The notes beneath the pieces were generated by a model. That model saw only the letters and a list, made by a program, of their open reading frames with translations. It made no database searches and was not told where the DNA came from. Below, one piece after another: positions 32,920 through 44,017 of a DNA stretch of 64,000 nt. Made by a program: the position numbers and the translations under genes. Positions within the stretch are counted from its first letter, which is position 1. Each line of letters begins with the position of its first letter. Source of the stretch: Chrysaora quinquecirrha (taxonomy: Eukaryota > Cnidaria > Scyphozoa > Semaeostomeae > Pelagiidae); assembly GCA_014526335.1 (NCBI GenBank), contig JACTAT010000007.1:1-64000 (forward strand). Reading direction: 5' to 3'.

Positions 32920-34560
32920 TCTCGGCTCAAAAAAGTTTGGATTTTGATGGCGGCCATCTATTATGTTCTTTCACTACAAGAACAGTGCTTCTTTTGTCAT
33001 GCGAAAGTTTGTCGTGCTTACTAAAACGCTGAGCCACCCAAAACGACTCAAAACCAGCCAAAATCACGCAAAACGACCCACAATCGAATTAAAACCACCC
33101 AAAACCACATAAAATTATCCAGAAATAGTATTTTTCATTTATTAGGTGCCAGAAGACCCTCAAAATACTCAGATTCGAGCAAAATATCATCGCTGTGTAA
33201 TAAATTATCTTTTCCTTCTGGGCCAATAACGTGAACAATGCGCTTTGTTACTTACTTTGAGATTGAATCTTTTTCGTGCAACTCTCAGGGGTTTATTCAA
33301 TCACTTGTGGCTTTAAAAGCCTGGATTCCATATCAAATCTTAACTATCGTACGATTATCACACATTCGTGAGACATGAGAATTTCTTTTCGCACGATAAT
33401 CGCACGACCATAATGACAAATGGTGACACTTTGGTCGTAGCAGAGCCTCCACGATTAAATTACTACGATTTAGTTGTGATGTAGTCTTTCTTACAAGATA
33501 TTTTTGGATACTGTATTAAAATGAAACACGCTTTCGAGACAATGGATTGCCCACATTCTTTCGGGTTTCAAGAAGAGTTCTTGCTTTGATAAGCTTCAGA
33601 AATCCCCACGGTAAGAGTTGTATGGGTCTTACTCCCAGTTTCTTTTAAAATTTTTTCACTAATAACGCAGTTACAATTTTTAAAACCACTGTGCATGCAA
33701 TTTTAACAAAACAAACTCGTAATGAAATTCAAATAGGCCTACAATTTTTGTGGTTTCCTTGAAAAAGTGAGAGCAGAGTTCAAAGACAAAAAAGTCAAGA
33801 TTTAGTGAGTAGAATATTTTTTATGAAGGACATTTGAAATTGAAGTTTTGGAGTTTTCTGATGAATAGGAGAAAAGGAAGGATTATTGAATTTACCCAGG
33901 AGTAATTTTGCATAAGATAGGATTTTAATTAAGTGCAGACAGGTCATAAATGTTTTGTGACATTATAGTTCAAGTTGACAGAACAAAGTCAGAAAAATCC
34001 CTCACCTCTATGTAACACTTTCTCACTATGGTATGGTGATAATGATGATGAATACTGTGATGATTGTGATGATGATCATGATGATGATGGTGATGATGGT
34101 GATGATGATGAAGATGATGAAGATGATATGAAGTTGATGATGATATTGATGATGCTGACGGTGACGAAGATGATTTTGATTACATGATGAAAATTATGGT
34201 GACCATGATGATGATGTTATTATGATTAAGATGATGGTTATGATGATGATAATGATGATGATTATGATGATTTTTGTCAATAAACAATTTTTCAGCTCAG
34301 ACAAACGTATTGATTAGTTTCTTGGGACTCGTTACTGGACAGAAAATATCCAAATTTTACCCACAGTTTTGTATCTTCATTCACTGATAGTTTGCATTTT
34401 GCTAATGATATTTATTTCAGAAGACTAGCTTTTAACGCCAGTTTTACCATAGTACCAGATTAGCCTTGGCAAGACAAGATTCTTCCTTCCAAGAATTCAT
34501 TGCCTTCACGGGAAACATGTGACCTGTCTACCATCGCTGAACTTTCGCTAGAGTCCGGGG
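32920..34560 (+). repeat. Diverged direct-repeat block, copy 1
   Basis: Seen: similar in the same orientation to 60140-62045. Matching landmarks are GCGGCCATCTATTATGTTC, GTGCAACTCTCAGGGGTTTA, CTCCACGATTAAATTACTACG, a GAT-rich microsatellite, ACTAGCTTTTAAC, and GAACTTTCGCTAGAGTCCG. Copies differ by many substitutions and indels. The nature of the repeat is unknown; no coding capacity is evident. Confidence 0.75.
34036..34275. repeat. (GAT)n-type microsatellite
   Basis: Seen: imperfect GATGATGAT run. The acidic open frame across it (33975-34187) is a repeat artefact. Confidence 0.9.
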
Positions 34561-34619
34561 GAGGCTAGTCCTCTATTGCATCCCCTAAACCTATACGGTC
34601 TATTCTCGTTGAAAACGGT

Positions 34620-35240
34620 TACCCTGAGGACGTCATTTCGGATTGTTGTCGCAAGAAGATCGCAAGTTTTTCGGCTGATAAAAAGTATGGTCCGCAAAAG
34701 TGCCCTGTTTACCTAAAAATGCCTTGGATAGGAAACGTCTCATTGCGATCGAAAGTCAAATTAAAAAGGCCATTACTAAGTGTTTAACTGCTGCCAACCC
34801 TCGGTTAGTTATTGGAACTCCGAAAGTTCTAGCATCTTTACAAAAGAACTGCGTACACACCACAAAAACACGTTTGGTCTTTTATTAATTTTCGTGCCGG
34901 TGTGATGCCAGGTAGGTAGGTCGTACTTCCCAGAGATGTATGGTAAAGAAGCATGTCCCTACTAATATTCGTCTGCATAATTTTCGGCAAAGAGAGCAAC
35001 CACCCCGTGGGTCTAAACAACAACCTAGTCTCAAACATGATTCGGTCATAGGACAGCATCTACTTGTTAACCCAATTTGTGCGGAAAATTACAGCGAGGA
35101 TTGTTTCAGAATCATTGGCAAAGCAAAATCTTTGCTTCACTTGGGGGTTTTGGAATCTGTCTACATCAAAACCAAAAGGCCGGTTCTGTGTAGACAGAAA
35201 GAGTTCGTTTTCTCACTTGGACTCTTCAAATGATTCTATT
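34620..35240 (+). pseudogene. Penelope-like element C-terminal (GIY-YIG) relic
   Basis: Seen across several frames: CPVYLKMPWIGNVSLR, then KKAITKCLTAANPRL, FINFRAGV, KKHVPTNIRLHNFRQREQPP, HDSVIGQHLLVNPICAENYS, and FCVDRKSSF/LCRQKEFVFSLGLF at the end. This order (CPVYL.LPWIG...H.P....IGQHL......VLES.YIK....LCRQK.FV..L.L) is the endonuclease-bearing tail of one Penelope-like lineage. Frameshifts and stops are frequent. It directly precedes the start of another Penelope-like unit at about 35362. Confidence 0.62.
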
Positions 35241-35361
35241 GGTCTTCCCGCTGTATCCGACCAACTGATTGGTGTTTAAAACACAACGCCAATTCAGCTT
35301 TTCGTTTTTTCAGATTGGTGAATTTTGAGCCGCATCTGGGTATAAATTCCGCCTTAGTCTA

Positions 35362-36490
35362 TTGTTTCGGTCTGTTTCTGACGTTCATACTCTGAGCAGT
35401 GTCAGACGAAAAAAGCTTTTAAGTATGCCCGAAAATGATTCCGCTGTTCATCGCAAGTATGATATAATTCAAAAATTTTCTCTGGAGCTTATGAAAGACA
35501 CAGCCAAGTTCTGTGAAAACGCAATTGCCGAAACTAAAGGAGAAGCTAACGTAACCGAAGAAAAGATAAAAAGCCAAAAAGATCCTGAAGAATACAATGA
35601 AATAAAAACGACGATTGCCAAACACAATGACCAAAAGGTCGAAGAATTGAGGGAAATAAAAAGAGCAAAACATAGAAATCTCCGATGGAATCTAACCACA
35701 AAACTGACTAACCAGATAAGTAATGACAAAGACACGGTAACATCATCCTCGGGAAAAATGAGACAACAAACCTATAAACAAAGTAAACAACACAATTCTC
35801 AAAATAAAGCAGCGATACAAACAAACACACACCATCTCCACCAGTTCGACAAACATATGCAGATATCCTTAAACCAACAATTAAAAGAAGAAATTCAAAC
35901 ACCAGACTACAAAATCCTCCAAACATAACAAGTAATATTGATTCAGAAGAATGCACAAGACCCAAAAGAATAGAAATCCAAGCATCAATCCAACAACGTA
36001 GAGATGAAAGAAGCTTCAAAAAAAACGAGTAAGCTCCAACCAAGACACTTACAAGGGAGCGTTCAAGATCCTCTGACGACAACAATGCCAGCTTTCGAAC
36101 TTTTAAGAAACAACTTCGAAAGATTAGTAGATTTAAAGATGACCCATCTGGACGCATAATCAATTTAAGCAAGCATAAGTTTACTGTAGTCATATTTGAT
36201 TCATTGAGCAAAGGTCTCAATTTTTGTCCCCGTCCACCTAAATTCGATAAAATCACCTTAGAAAATTTCTTCCGAAGGATAAGATCAAGAGCCCATTTTG
36301 GATTATCGAATTACGAACCAACAATTTTACAAGTATTAAAAGAAAAAAAATAATTCATTTACACCCCGAAGCATAGACGCTACTATCCAAACCTACGAAA
36401 TAGAAATAAAACAGTACACGAACAACAACGATAAGCAACATTTACCTAAAGAAAATTTTACCAAAGAAAACAACGTGAAGCCCGTAAGAC
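35362..36490 (+). pseudogene. Penelope-like element N-terminal region
   Basis: Seen: an open frame of 188 residues (35362-35928), very rich in Lys, Gln and Asn with a likely coiled-coil middle, followed in other frames by INLSKHKF, LSKGLNFCPRPPKFD and ENFFRRIR (about 36150-36285), then a trace near 36440-36490 like NLPKENFTKEQRE. VNLS...L...E...L.KGL.F.P.P and NL...E..AL are landmarks upstream of the RT in this family. The RT itself is absent: a minisatellite follows at 36503. Confidence 0.55.
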
Positions 36491-36502
36491 TATGATATCC
36501 TA

Positions 36503-36850
36503 AGACTACGTATCCCTCCACTGTACTGTTGATATCCCTCCACAGTACTGAGCATCCTCCACTGTACTGATGGTATCCCTCCACAGTACTGAATATCCTC
36601 CACAGTACTTCTGGTATCCCTCCACTGTACTGATGGTATCCCTCCACTGTACTGCTGATATCCCTCCACCGTACTGAACATCCTCCACCGTACTGATGAT
36701 ATCCTCCATCGTACTGATGATATCCCTCCACTGTACTGAACACCCTCCACCGTACTGATGGTATCCCTCCACTGTACTTATGATATCCCTCCACTGTACT
36801 GAACATCCTCCACCGTACTGCACACCCTCCACTGTACTGCACATACATTA
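36503..36850. repeat. Minisatellite replacing the RT region of a Penelope-like element
   Basis: Seen: about 16-17 units of 19-22 bp; on the minus strand CAGTACAGTGGAGGGATATC or CAGTACGGTGGAGGATGTT. Long minus-strand frames rich in QYSGG and VEGYH are repeat translations. The unit shares TGGAGGATGTTCAGTA with the Helitron minisatellite. Confidence 0.9.
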
Positions 36851-36856
36851 CCCAGG

Positions 36857-37745
36857 GTGATTCAAGCAATGAGACTAAAAAGGATCTGCTCTGAAAATAA
36901 TGAATTATATAAGCACAGCATTCAATTAAAACAACATTTTAAGGCACGTGGCTATCCTCAATACCTAGTTGACAATAAGATTAAGGATGCTATTGCTAAG
37001 CCAAGTGAAGATATCCTGAAATTGAAATTAAAAGAAACATCACCCGAATCCTGCTTATAACTACATTCAATAACACCCTTCCACCTGTAAGTCGTATAAT
37101 CAAAAGCCACTGGGACAAAACTGAAACCAAAACTTCAGTGATATTTTTCAAGAACAGGGTATGGTAGCCTACCATCGACCCAAGAACATAAAAGAATGGA
37201 TAAGAAGCAACAAGATACTTAATAACAAAGTAATCCGCAAGAAACCTACTATGAAAACCGTTAAATTTTGTAAGTGTTGTAATATAAAAAACAGTCTATG
37301 CTGCAAATTATATAAAATCGACTAATTTATTTGCTAGCTTTACAACAAAAAATACCTTCAAAATTTCCCACTATTCTGACTGCAGATGCAGAAACATAAT
37401 TTACCCTCGAGAATGCACATATTGTTCTAAACAATATTTTGGGGACTCCGAATGGCCCTTCAATTCTAGGCTGAATAACTAGAGACATAGAATCAGATCA
37501 ATGGACTTAGAGAAACTTCTCCCTGTCGAACAACATTTTCGTCAAGGTAACCATGATTTCACTAGCGATGCTAAACTTACCATAATAGAAAGAATAGAAA
37601 CAAACGCATCTGATAAAATAAGATCCATATTAGAATCACACAAAGATAGTTGGATATTGCGTCTAAAACGATTTCCCCCTATGGGCTCAACAATAAAATT
37701 AATCATCCAGAAAACAATTTTCTTTAACATGAAACAAATGGGTAT
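36857..37745 (+). pseudogene. Penelope-like element C-terminal relic (left)
   Basis: Seen: ELYKHSIQLKQHFKARGYPQ near 36905, VAYHRPKNIKEWIRSN near 37165, a cysteine pair KFCKCCNIKN, CRCRNIIYPRECTYC.KQYFG near 37390-37440, then VEQHFRQGNHDF and SHKDSWILRLKRF near 37640. The C...Y.G..., EHF...H.F and E..WI..L..L order is the GIY-YIG nuclease tail of Penelope-like elements. Stops and shifts break it. The right arm retains only this part (about 41300-42143). Confidence 0.62.
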
Positions 37746-37790
37746 GCCGCAGAAATTCGTTCAATTTAAGATTCCTTTTCCCCCTAAGGC

Positions 37791-38391
37791 TAGACTTGCT
37801 CCAAGTCTATTTCTTAATATCCTTCTCCAAAGGTCCACCATTCCGTGTTAACAAAGGAGAGTGCCAGAGAAATAGACTTGTACCTTTCCAGCAGTCATGA
37901 ATAATTAATGAGATTCCCGCTCCAGTGGCTTGCTGATAAGAAGATTGGGGGTACTGATTTTAGATTATTAAACAAAAGGCGAAACTCTTTCTTTGAAATT
38001 GAGAATAATACACTAAATGCATCTTTTCAATATGAATTGAGGAGAGAAGCACAAAAACCTCTTTGAATTACATCCAGAGTCGTTGTTATCGGCAGCAAAG
38101 TGCATCTTTTGTCAATGAAATGCCTTCCAGGAGGCAACCCCCTTGGAGATTTTTTAATCTGGAAAGAGCTTTGTCATTTCTTCGTGTTGAGTGGCTGATT
38201 CTCTCACTTCAGAGAGAAGCGCCACCAGACAGGATCTTGTCCGGTGACGTCAGAATACAAAAGATTTATCTCATTAATTATTCATGACTGCTGGAAAGGT
38301 ACAAGTCTATTTCTCTGGCACTCTCCTTTGTTAACACGGAATGGTGGACCTTTGGAGAAGGATATTAAGAAATAGACTTGGAGCAAGTCTA
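37791..38391. mobile_element. 601-bp TIR element with 9-bp target duplication, left arm only
   Basis: Seen: 124-bp near-perfect terminal inverted repeats (37791-37914, 38268-38391) beginning TAGACTTGCTCCAAGTCTA, flanked by CCCTAAGGC on both sides (37782-37790, 38392-38400). The right arm has the single CCCTAAGGC at about 41222-41236, so ends and duplication are exact. GAAATAGACTTG recurs within each repeat. A 9-bp duplication with long repeats fits Mutator-like or Merlin-like elements; no transposase remains. Confidence 0.88.
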
Positions 38392-38842
38392 CCCTAAGGC
38401 CTACGACCTCTCGTTCAACATATCAGATTTAACAAGGAATTTTACGTCATATTAACAGACACATTGTAAAATCTAAATGGTGGCAGTGTTACTCATTCTC
38501 CTGATAATGACCATAAGGTCAAAAATAGTTGGGAATCGAGAATATTAATTAGATATATTCCTGGTCATATATACAGTCAAGAACGAAATTCTAGCGTTCA
38601 AATTTTCAAAAGCTTTCCGAAGAGGAATGCCCTTATACCCCTCTAGCATTTTTGTCCCTCATTTCTAAGAATCCCCGTATTAGATGCACGCAGAATATTC
38701 CTGACCATACTACAGCTTGCAATAGATAGGAACCAAAAGGAAAATCGCCAAGGTCAACAGCCATGCCACACCCCTCCTTAAAAAGCCATTTGTCAGGAAA
38801 AGTACCAAACTTTAAGTCCTAGCTACGGTCCGGCATGAATGG

Positions 38843-38910
38843 TTAACCCTAATCCTACCGGGCTTATCTAGATCTAACATAGCCGGGGGTCCTGGTAGGA
38901 TTTGGGTTAA
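38843..38910. mobile_element. Tiny TTAA-flanked MITE, 68 bp (left)
   Basis: Seen: TTAA at both ends, then CCCTAATCCTACC and its near-complement GGTAGGATTTGGG. The ends are the same as in the 560-bp element at 57674-58233. The right arm has it at 40716-40783. Confidence 0.7.
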
Positions 38911-39011
38911 TCTGATAAAAAGGCAGACAAATAATGCCCTATATTGAATGAAGTTATTATTCTTGAGGATGAGTCCTTACTCATACTGCAACTTGTCTTT
39001 TCTGCTTTCAG

Positions 39012-39072
39012 AGATTCCGTGAAAAGTACTACCAAGATGATTGTTTTGTATCTGAAACAGAGCTAGTAAAAG
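39012..39072 (+). CDS. Ion-channel-like gene, cytosolic tail exon (left copy)
   Basis: Seen: acceptor TTTTCTGCTTTCAG, 61-nt exon, donor AAG/GTAGAT. It reads RFREKYYQDDCF then VSETELVK in the phase left by the 23012-23192 exon, and aromatic-basic followed by acidic sequence fits the stretch after S6 in this channel type. The preceding intron is 15.8 kb here but only 2.1 kb in the right arm, because the 13-kb left-only block lies in it. Later exons must lie in or beyond the gap. Confidence 0.55.
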
Positions 39073-39425
39073 GTAGATTACTCACCAATAACGGCAACTT
39101 GCCAAAATTTTGTATTCTGAAAAGACTCCGCTGCCAATCTCATATCATCTCAGCTATTTCATCTTTTTTCAACATTACAGTCAGCTTACACTTCTAATAT
39201 TTCCTTATGTAAATGCGTTGAATGAAAAGGCTGGGTCACGCATATTTTTTTTTTTGAAATTGATAATTTTTGCATGTATTCTGATGTATTATTTCAATAA
39301 ACTTCCAAATCCATTGCAAAAACAAATGCATTATTCGTTGAATCTTTAAACTTTTCAAAACACTAATCCAAATCACCGTGTGTTTTAGGACAGTTTTATC
39401 CCATACTGGGCTTTTCTACTCGCAA

Positions 39426-39925
39426 NNNNNNNNNNNNNNNNNNNNNNNNNNNNNNNNNNNNNNNNNNNNNNNNNNNNNNNNNNNNNNNNNNNNNNNNNNN
39501 NNNNNNNNNNNNNNNNNNNNNNNNNNNNNNNNNNNNNNNNNNNNNNNNNNNNNNNNNNNNNNNNNNNNNNNNNNNNNNNNNNNNNNNNNNNNNNNNNNNN
39601 NNNNNNNNNNNNNNNNNNNNNNNNNNNNNNNNNNNNNNNNNNNNNNNNNNNNNNNNNNNNNNNNNNNNNNNNNNNNNNNNNNNNNNNNNNNNNNNNNNNN
39701 NNNNNNNNNNNNNNNNNNNNNNNNNNNNNNNNNNNNNNNNNNNNNNNNNNNNNNNNNNNNNNNNNNNNNNNNNNNNNNNNNNNNNNNNNNNNNNNNNNNN
39801 NNNNNNNNNNNNNNNNNNNNNNNNNNNNNNNNNNNNNNNNNNNNNNNNNNNNNNNNNNNNNNNNNNNNNNNNNNNNNNNNNNNNNNNNNNNNNNNNNNNN
39901 NNNNNNNNNNNNNNNNNNNNNNNNN
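39426..39925. other. Assembly gap of exactly 500 N
   Basis: Seen: 500 unknown bases. The second gap in the window is also exactly 500 N, so this is a fixed-size placeholder and not a measured distance. It sits at the centre of the inverted duplication, where a wrong join would be expected. Confidence 0.99.
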
Positions 39926-40201
39926 AATTTACTTCAGCATCAAGATAATAATATAATTTGACATTACTTCTTGACTGTCTGAGTTTAATGATTACCAGAG
40001 TCGCGGATGAACACCATCTGCTGCCTTTTTCTATACCTTGTAGGGTGACTTTAATGAAACGTGAAAAACTGCACCTTCTGAGAAGTAATCATAACGTCAT
40101 ATTCTATATTTGAATTTACCGTTTGTAGCTCATTCTTAGCGCCCTTAGTACCAGGTTTTATCTAGCTAACAGTCTTTGAAATACAGAGGGGGCTTTCATA
40201 C
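39926..40201. other. Central stretch without a mirror copy
   Basis: Seen: 276 bases between the gap and the start of the right arm. The left arm stops at the gap just before it would enter this sequence, so a partner may be hidden in the gap. I see no convincing exon on either strand, although the channel gene of the right arm runs toward it. Confidence 0.7.
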
Positions 40202-40552
40202 TTGCGAGTAGAAAAGCCCAGTATGGGATAAAACTGTCCTAAAACACACGGTGATTTGGATTAGTGTTTTGAAAAGTTTAAAGATTCAACGAATAATGCA
40301 TTTGTTTTTGCAATGGATTTGGAAGTTTATTGAAATAATACATCAAAATACATGCAAAAATTATCAATTTCAAAAAAAAATATGCGTGACCCAGCCTTTT
40401 CATTCAACGCATTTACATAAGGAAATATTAGAAGTGTAAGCTGACTGTAATGTTGAAAAAAGATGAAATAGCTGAGATGATATGAGATTGGCAGCAGAGT
40501 CTTTTCAGAATACAAAATTTTGGCAAGTTGCCGTTATTGGTGAGTAATCTAC

Positions 40553-40613
40553 CTTTTACTAGCTCTGTTTCAGATACAAAACAATCATCTTGGTAGTACT
40601 TTTCACGGAATCT
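40553..40613 (-). CDS. Ion-channel-like gene, cytosolic tail exon (right copy)
   Basis: Mirror of 39012-39072, 61 nt, with the same acceptor (CTTTCAG) and donor (GTAGAT) on the minus strand. It reads RFREKYYQDDCF. The gene of this arm runs toward the central gap, tail to tail with the left copy. Confidence 0.55.
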
Positions 40614-40715
40614 CTGAAAGCAGAAAAGACAAGTGGCAGTATGAGTAAGGACTCATCCTCAAGAATAATAACTTCATTCAATATAGGGCATTTATTTGTC
40701 TGCCTTTTTATCAGA

Positions 40716-40783
40716 TTAACCCAAATCCTACCAGGACCCCCGGCTATGTTAGATCTAGATAAGCCCGGTAGGATTAGGGTTAA
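40716..40783. mobile_element. Tiny TTAA-flanked MITE, 68 bp (right)
   Basis: Mirror of 38843-38910, same length, TTAA at both ends. Confidence 0.7.
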
Positions 40784-41237
40784 CCATTCATGCCGGACCG
40801 TAGCTAGGACTTAAAGTTTGGTACTTTTCCTGACAAATGGCTTTTTAAGGAGGGGTGTGGCATGGCTGTTGACCTTGGCGATTTTCCTTTTGGTTCCTAT
40901 CTGTTGCAAGCTGTAGTATGGTCAGGAATACTCTGCGTGCATCTAATACGGGGTTCTTAGAAATGAGGGACAAAAATGCTAGAGGGGTATAAGGGCATTC
41001 CTCTTCGGAAAACTTTTGAAAATTTGAACGCTAGAATTTCGTTCTTGACTGTATATATGACCAGGAATATGTCTAATTAAAATTCTCAATTCCCAACTAT
41101 TTTTGACCTTATGGTCATTATCAGGAGAATGAGTAACACTGCCACCATTTAGATTTTACAATGTGTCTGTTAATATGACGTAAAATTCCTTGTTAAATCT
41201 GATATGTTGAACGAGAGGTCGTAGGCCTTAGGGGGAA

Positions 41238-42143
41238 AAGGAATCTTAAATTGAACGAAATTCTGCGGCATACCCATTTGTTTCATGTTAAAGAAAATTG
41301 TTTTCTGGATGATTAATTTTATTGTTGAGCCCATAGGGGGAATTCGTTTTTAGACGCAATATCCAACTATCTTTGTGTGATTCTAATATGGATCTTATTT
41401 TATCAGATGCGTTTGTTTCTATTCTTTCTATTATGGTAAGTTTAGCATCGCTAGTGAAATCATGGTTACCTTGACGAAAATGTTGTTCGACAGGGAGAAG
41501 TTTCTCTAAGTCCATTGATCTGATTCTATGTCTATAGTTATTCAGCCTAGAATTGAAGGGCCATTCGGAGTCCCCAAAATATTGTTTAGAACAATATGTG
41601 CATTCTCGAGGGTAAATTATGTTTCTGTATCTGCAGTCAGAATAGTGGGAAATTTTGAAGGTATTTTTTGTTGTAAAGTTAGCTAATAAATTAGTCGATT
41701 TTATATAATTTGCAGCATAGACTGTTTTTTATATTACAACACTTACAAAATTTAACGGTTTTCATAGTAGGTTTCTTGCGGATTACTTTGTTATTAAGTA
41801 TCTTGTTGCTTCTTATCCATTCTTTTATGTTCTTGGGTCGATGGTAGGCTACCATACCCTGTTCTTGAAAAATATCACTGAAGTTTTGGTTTCAGTTTTG
41901 TCCCAGTGGCTTTTGATTATACGACTTACAGGTGGAAGGGTGTTATTGAATGTAGTTATAAGCAGGATTCGGGTGATGTTTCTTTTAATTTCAATTTCAG
42001 GATATCTTCACTTGGCTTAGCAATAGCATCCTTAATCTTATTGTCAACTAGGTATTGAGGATAGCCACGTGCCTTAAAATGTTGTTTTAATTGAATGCTG
42101 TGCTTATATAATTCATTATTTTCAGAGCAGATCCTTTTTAGCA
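41238..42143 (-). pseudogene. Penelope-like element C-terminal relic (right)
   Basis: Mirror of 36878 to about 37780. It starts in mid-frame at the breakpoint of the 13-kb difference. The MDLEKLLPVEQHFRQGNHDF segment (41288-41515) is kept; relative to the left copy it reads LKTNSPYGLNNK after WILR, closer to the expected family sequence, so the left copy has an extra shift there. Confidence 0.6.
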
Positions 42144-42691
42144 TAGGATAGGCAGTCTTGTTTTATTTCTGTAATGTTGTGTGGCTATGCTTTAAAGCTT
42201 TCAGTTTAAAAAATGAGTTTTGCTTTCCCTTCAGTAGTGTCATCATTGCATTTAGCATAGGATAGGCACTCTTATTTTGTTTTCTGTAATCGTGTGTGGC
42301 TATGCTTTAACGTAATTCATAAAAGTTGAAACGAGCTGAAATAACCTGAAACGAGCCGAATGAGCTCGAAGGCAAATAGCTGGAAGGTGGGATGGAATTC
42401 TACATGGCAACTCTTGTAAATTTCATCTCACTTTTTGGCTGGAAGATTGGATGATTTAGTCCATAAAAACAGGCTATAAAATGGTGGCAACAAGGTGCTA
42501 TAAAAGAATGAAAGCTCTACGTGGTATTCTCGTAAAGTAGTTTCCTCTTTATCTTTTCGTATTTCATTCTTTTACTTCAAGCTAAATTTTTGAGCAATCA
42601 ATTGTTAACAAAAGATTTTTAGTTAAGATTATTAGAAGTATTGATGTAAAGAAACTTATAAATGTTATACTTATTGAAAGACTCCACGTAC

Positions 42692-42872
42692 CAAGAATGG
42701 TATCCAACTGTTTTCAATCCTTGTGGTAAAAATGGCTTTAGCAACATCATATTGTGCAATGGCATCAGCCTGCGCTCGTGCATAAGATTCACTTAGCTGG
42801 GCAATAAAGATGTTCACTAATACTAGCGTGAGTACCACCATGTTTCCAAGGATGATTAAGATGGCATATGTG
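42692..42872 (-). CDS. Ion-channel-like gene, last transmembrane helix exon (right copy)
   Basis: Mirror of 23012-23192 with identical length (181 nt), splice sites and reading frame. No stop or frameshift is seen. The intron to the next exon is 2078 bp here, because the right arm lacks the 13-kb block. Intact exons in both arms fit two alleles of one gene, or two functional facing copies. Confidence 0.68.
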
Positions 42873-43939
42873 CTTAAAAATAAAATATACACTTAAACTG
42901 TGTTAATTTGTATACCCAACAACGTTAATAGCCGGAGGGGGGGGGGATTGGCGGATGTGCGTATTTTGCTGAAAAAAAAAAGATTTTGTATTTCTCAAGT
43001 TAGCAAAACGATTTTGTGTTTTATTTTTCTGATGACGTATATTTCTAATATTCCAAAGCGTTTTTGAACTTAGACTAACTTTTGTAAATGATTTTCGGAT
43101 CCGACTACGTAGACTAGGTAGTACGATCTAAGGGAACATCAAGAAATTTGCGGATTTTCGTACTGTTCATCATAAGTAGGCGTATATGTGTATTTCAATA
43201 CTCCCTTCCATCCCCACAAATGGCCTAGCTCACCAAGGGCGGACTCAGGAGCTTACTCTAGTTGCTCTAGCTTAAAATGAAAGCAAATTCGAGTAGATTT
43301 CTCTAGACTTGTCAAAATTTAAAGAGGCAAATTTATATAAGGTCTAAAGCCAAAATTGCATCATCAATATGAAATGGTAATATTTTCTATTTGTGCATTT
43401 TCTTTACTTTTTTTGCATTTTTGTCTGCTTTTCTATTAAGTTTGAAACATTTTAAGTCACTATAATCAGAATAAGAGAGAAAATGAATTTAGCATGAGAA
43501 TATCGATACCAAATGAAACCCATTTTGTCAGTTTGAAATATGCTAGGGATTTATTTTTACTCTTTCTTGCCTAATGGCTAGAGTGGTTGCTTTCTACAAT
43601 TTTAGGCTGTGTTCGAGTATAAAGAGAAGTCGAATATAACTGAAATAAAACATTTTATGAATTTGTAGACGTCATTATGACGATAACGTCCTATTTTGTT
43701 TTGTAACTTGAAAATATGATTTATAAGTTATTATATTCAGTACTGTGTCACGTTTTATCTAGATAGCTGCTATCATTTTGGAGGTAATGAAGAGTCAAAA
43801 AGCCCAATTTGAATAATTACGAACGATAATAAGCGTAGCAGAATTCCTAAATTAAGAAATTTTAGCTCTTTGCAAAAGGGAAACGCTGTTTGGAAAGCTA
43901 TTAAATCGGTGAGACTGTTCGAAGGAATAGTTTAGTTAC

Positions 43940-44017
43940 CTGTAATAACTGTACGTCTCTGAGAATGCTTGACCTTCTGCAACTGCTCTAAAACTTCTTA
44001 TAAAGGTGTCAAGAAAT
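43940..44017 (-). CDS. Ion-channel-like gene, pore-region exon (right copy)
   Basis: Mirror of 21863-21940, 78 nt, with AG acceptor and GT donor conserved on the minus strand and the same phase into 42692-42872 across a 1067-bp intron. It reads FLDTFIRSFRAVAEG as in the left copy. Confidence 0.6.

Larger units (their letters stand above)
23753..36877. other. 13.1-kb segment present only in the left arm
   Basis: Seen: the right arm passes directly from the equivalent of 23752 to that of 36878, with CTA shared at both ends (junction about 42141-42144). The segment contains the tRNA-like pseudogene, the Polinton fragment, the direct-repeat block and Penelope pieces. The two parts of one Penelope-like element lie on either side of the right-arm breakpoint, so deletion from the right arm by 3-bp microhomology is more likely than insertion in the left. 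Confidence 0.85.
1..39425 (+). repeat. Left arm of giant inverted duplication
   Basis: Seen: the sequence from 1 to 39425 reappears as reverse complement in 40202-58899, in the same order and with near-identical stretches. Base 1 pairs with about 58899 and base 39425, just before the gap, pairs with about 40202. The arm is longer than its mirror because it holds a MITE, a CMC-like transposon, a Helitron, a 13.1-kb block and a 601-bp TIR element that are absent opposite. The arm runs off the left edge of the window, so its full length is unknown. Either two haplotypes joined head-to-head or a true palindrome would give this. Confidence 0.93.

Noticed and set aside
33975..34187. Acidic Asp-rich protein
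   Set aside because: It is the translation of a GAT microsatellite.
36393..36869. Long overlapping minus-strand frames with repeated VEGYHQYSGG-like sequence
   Set aside because: They are translations of a 19-22-bp minisatellite in all three frames, with no start context or domain.
39378..39956. Open frame across the central gap
   Set aside because: It consists mostly of unknown bases; the same holds for 63323-63994.
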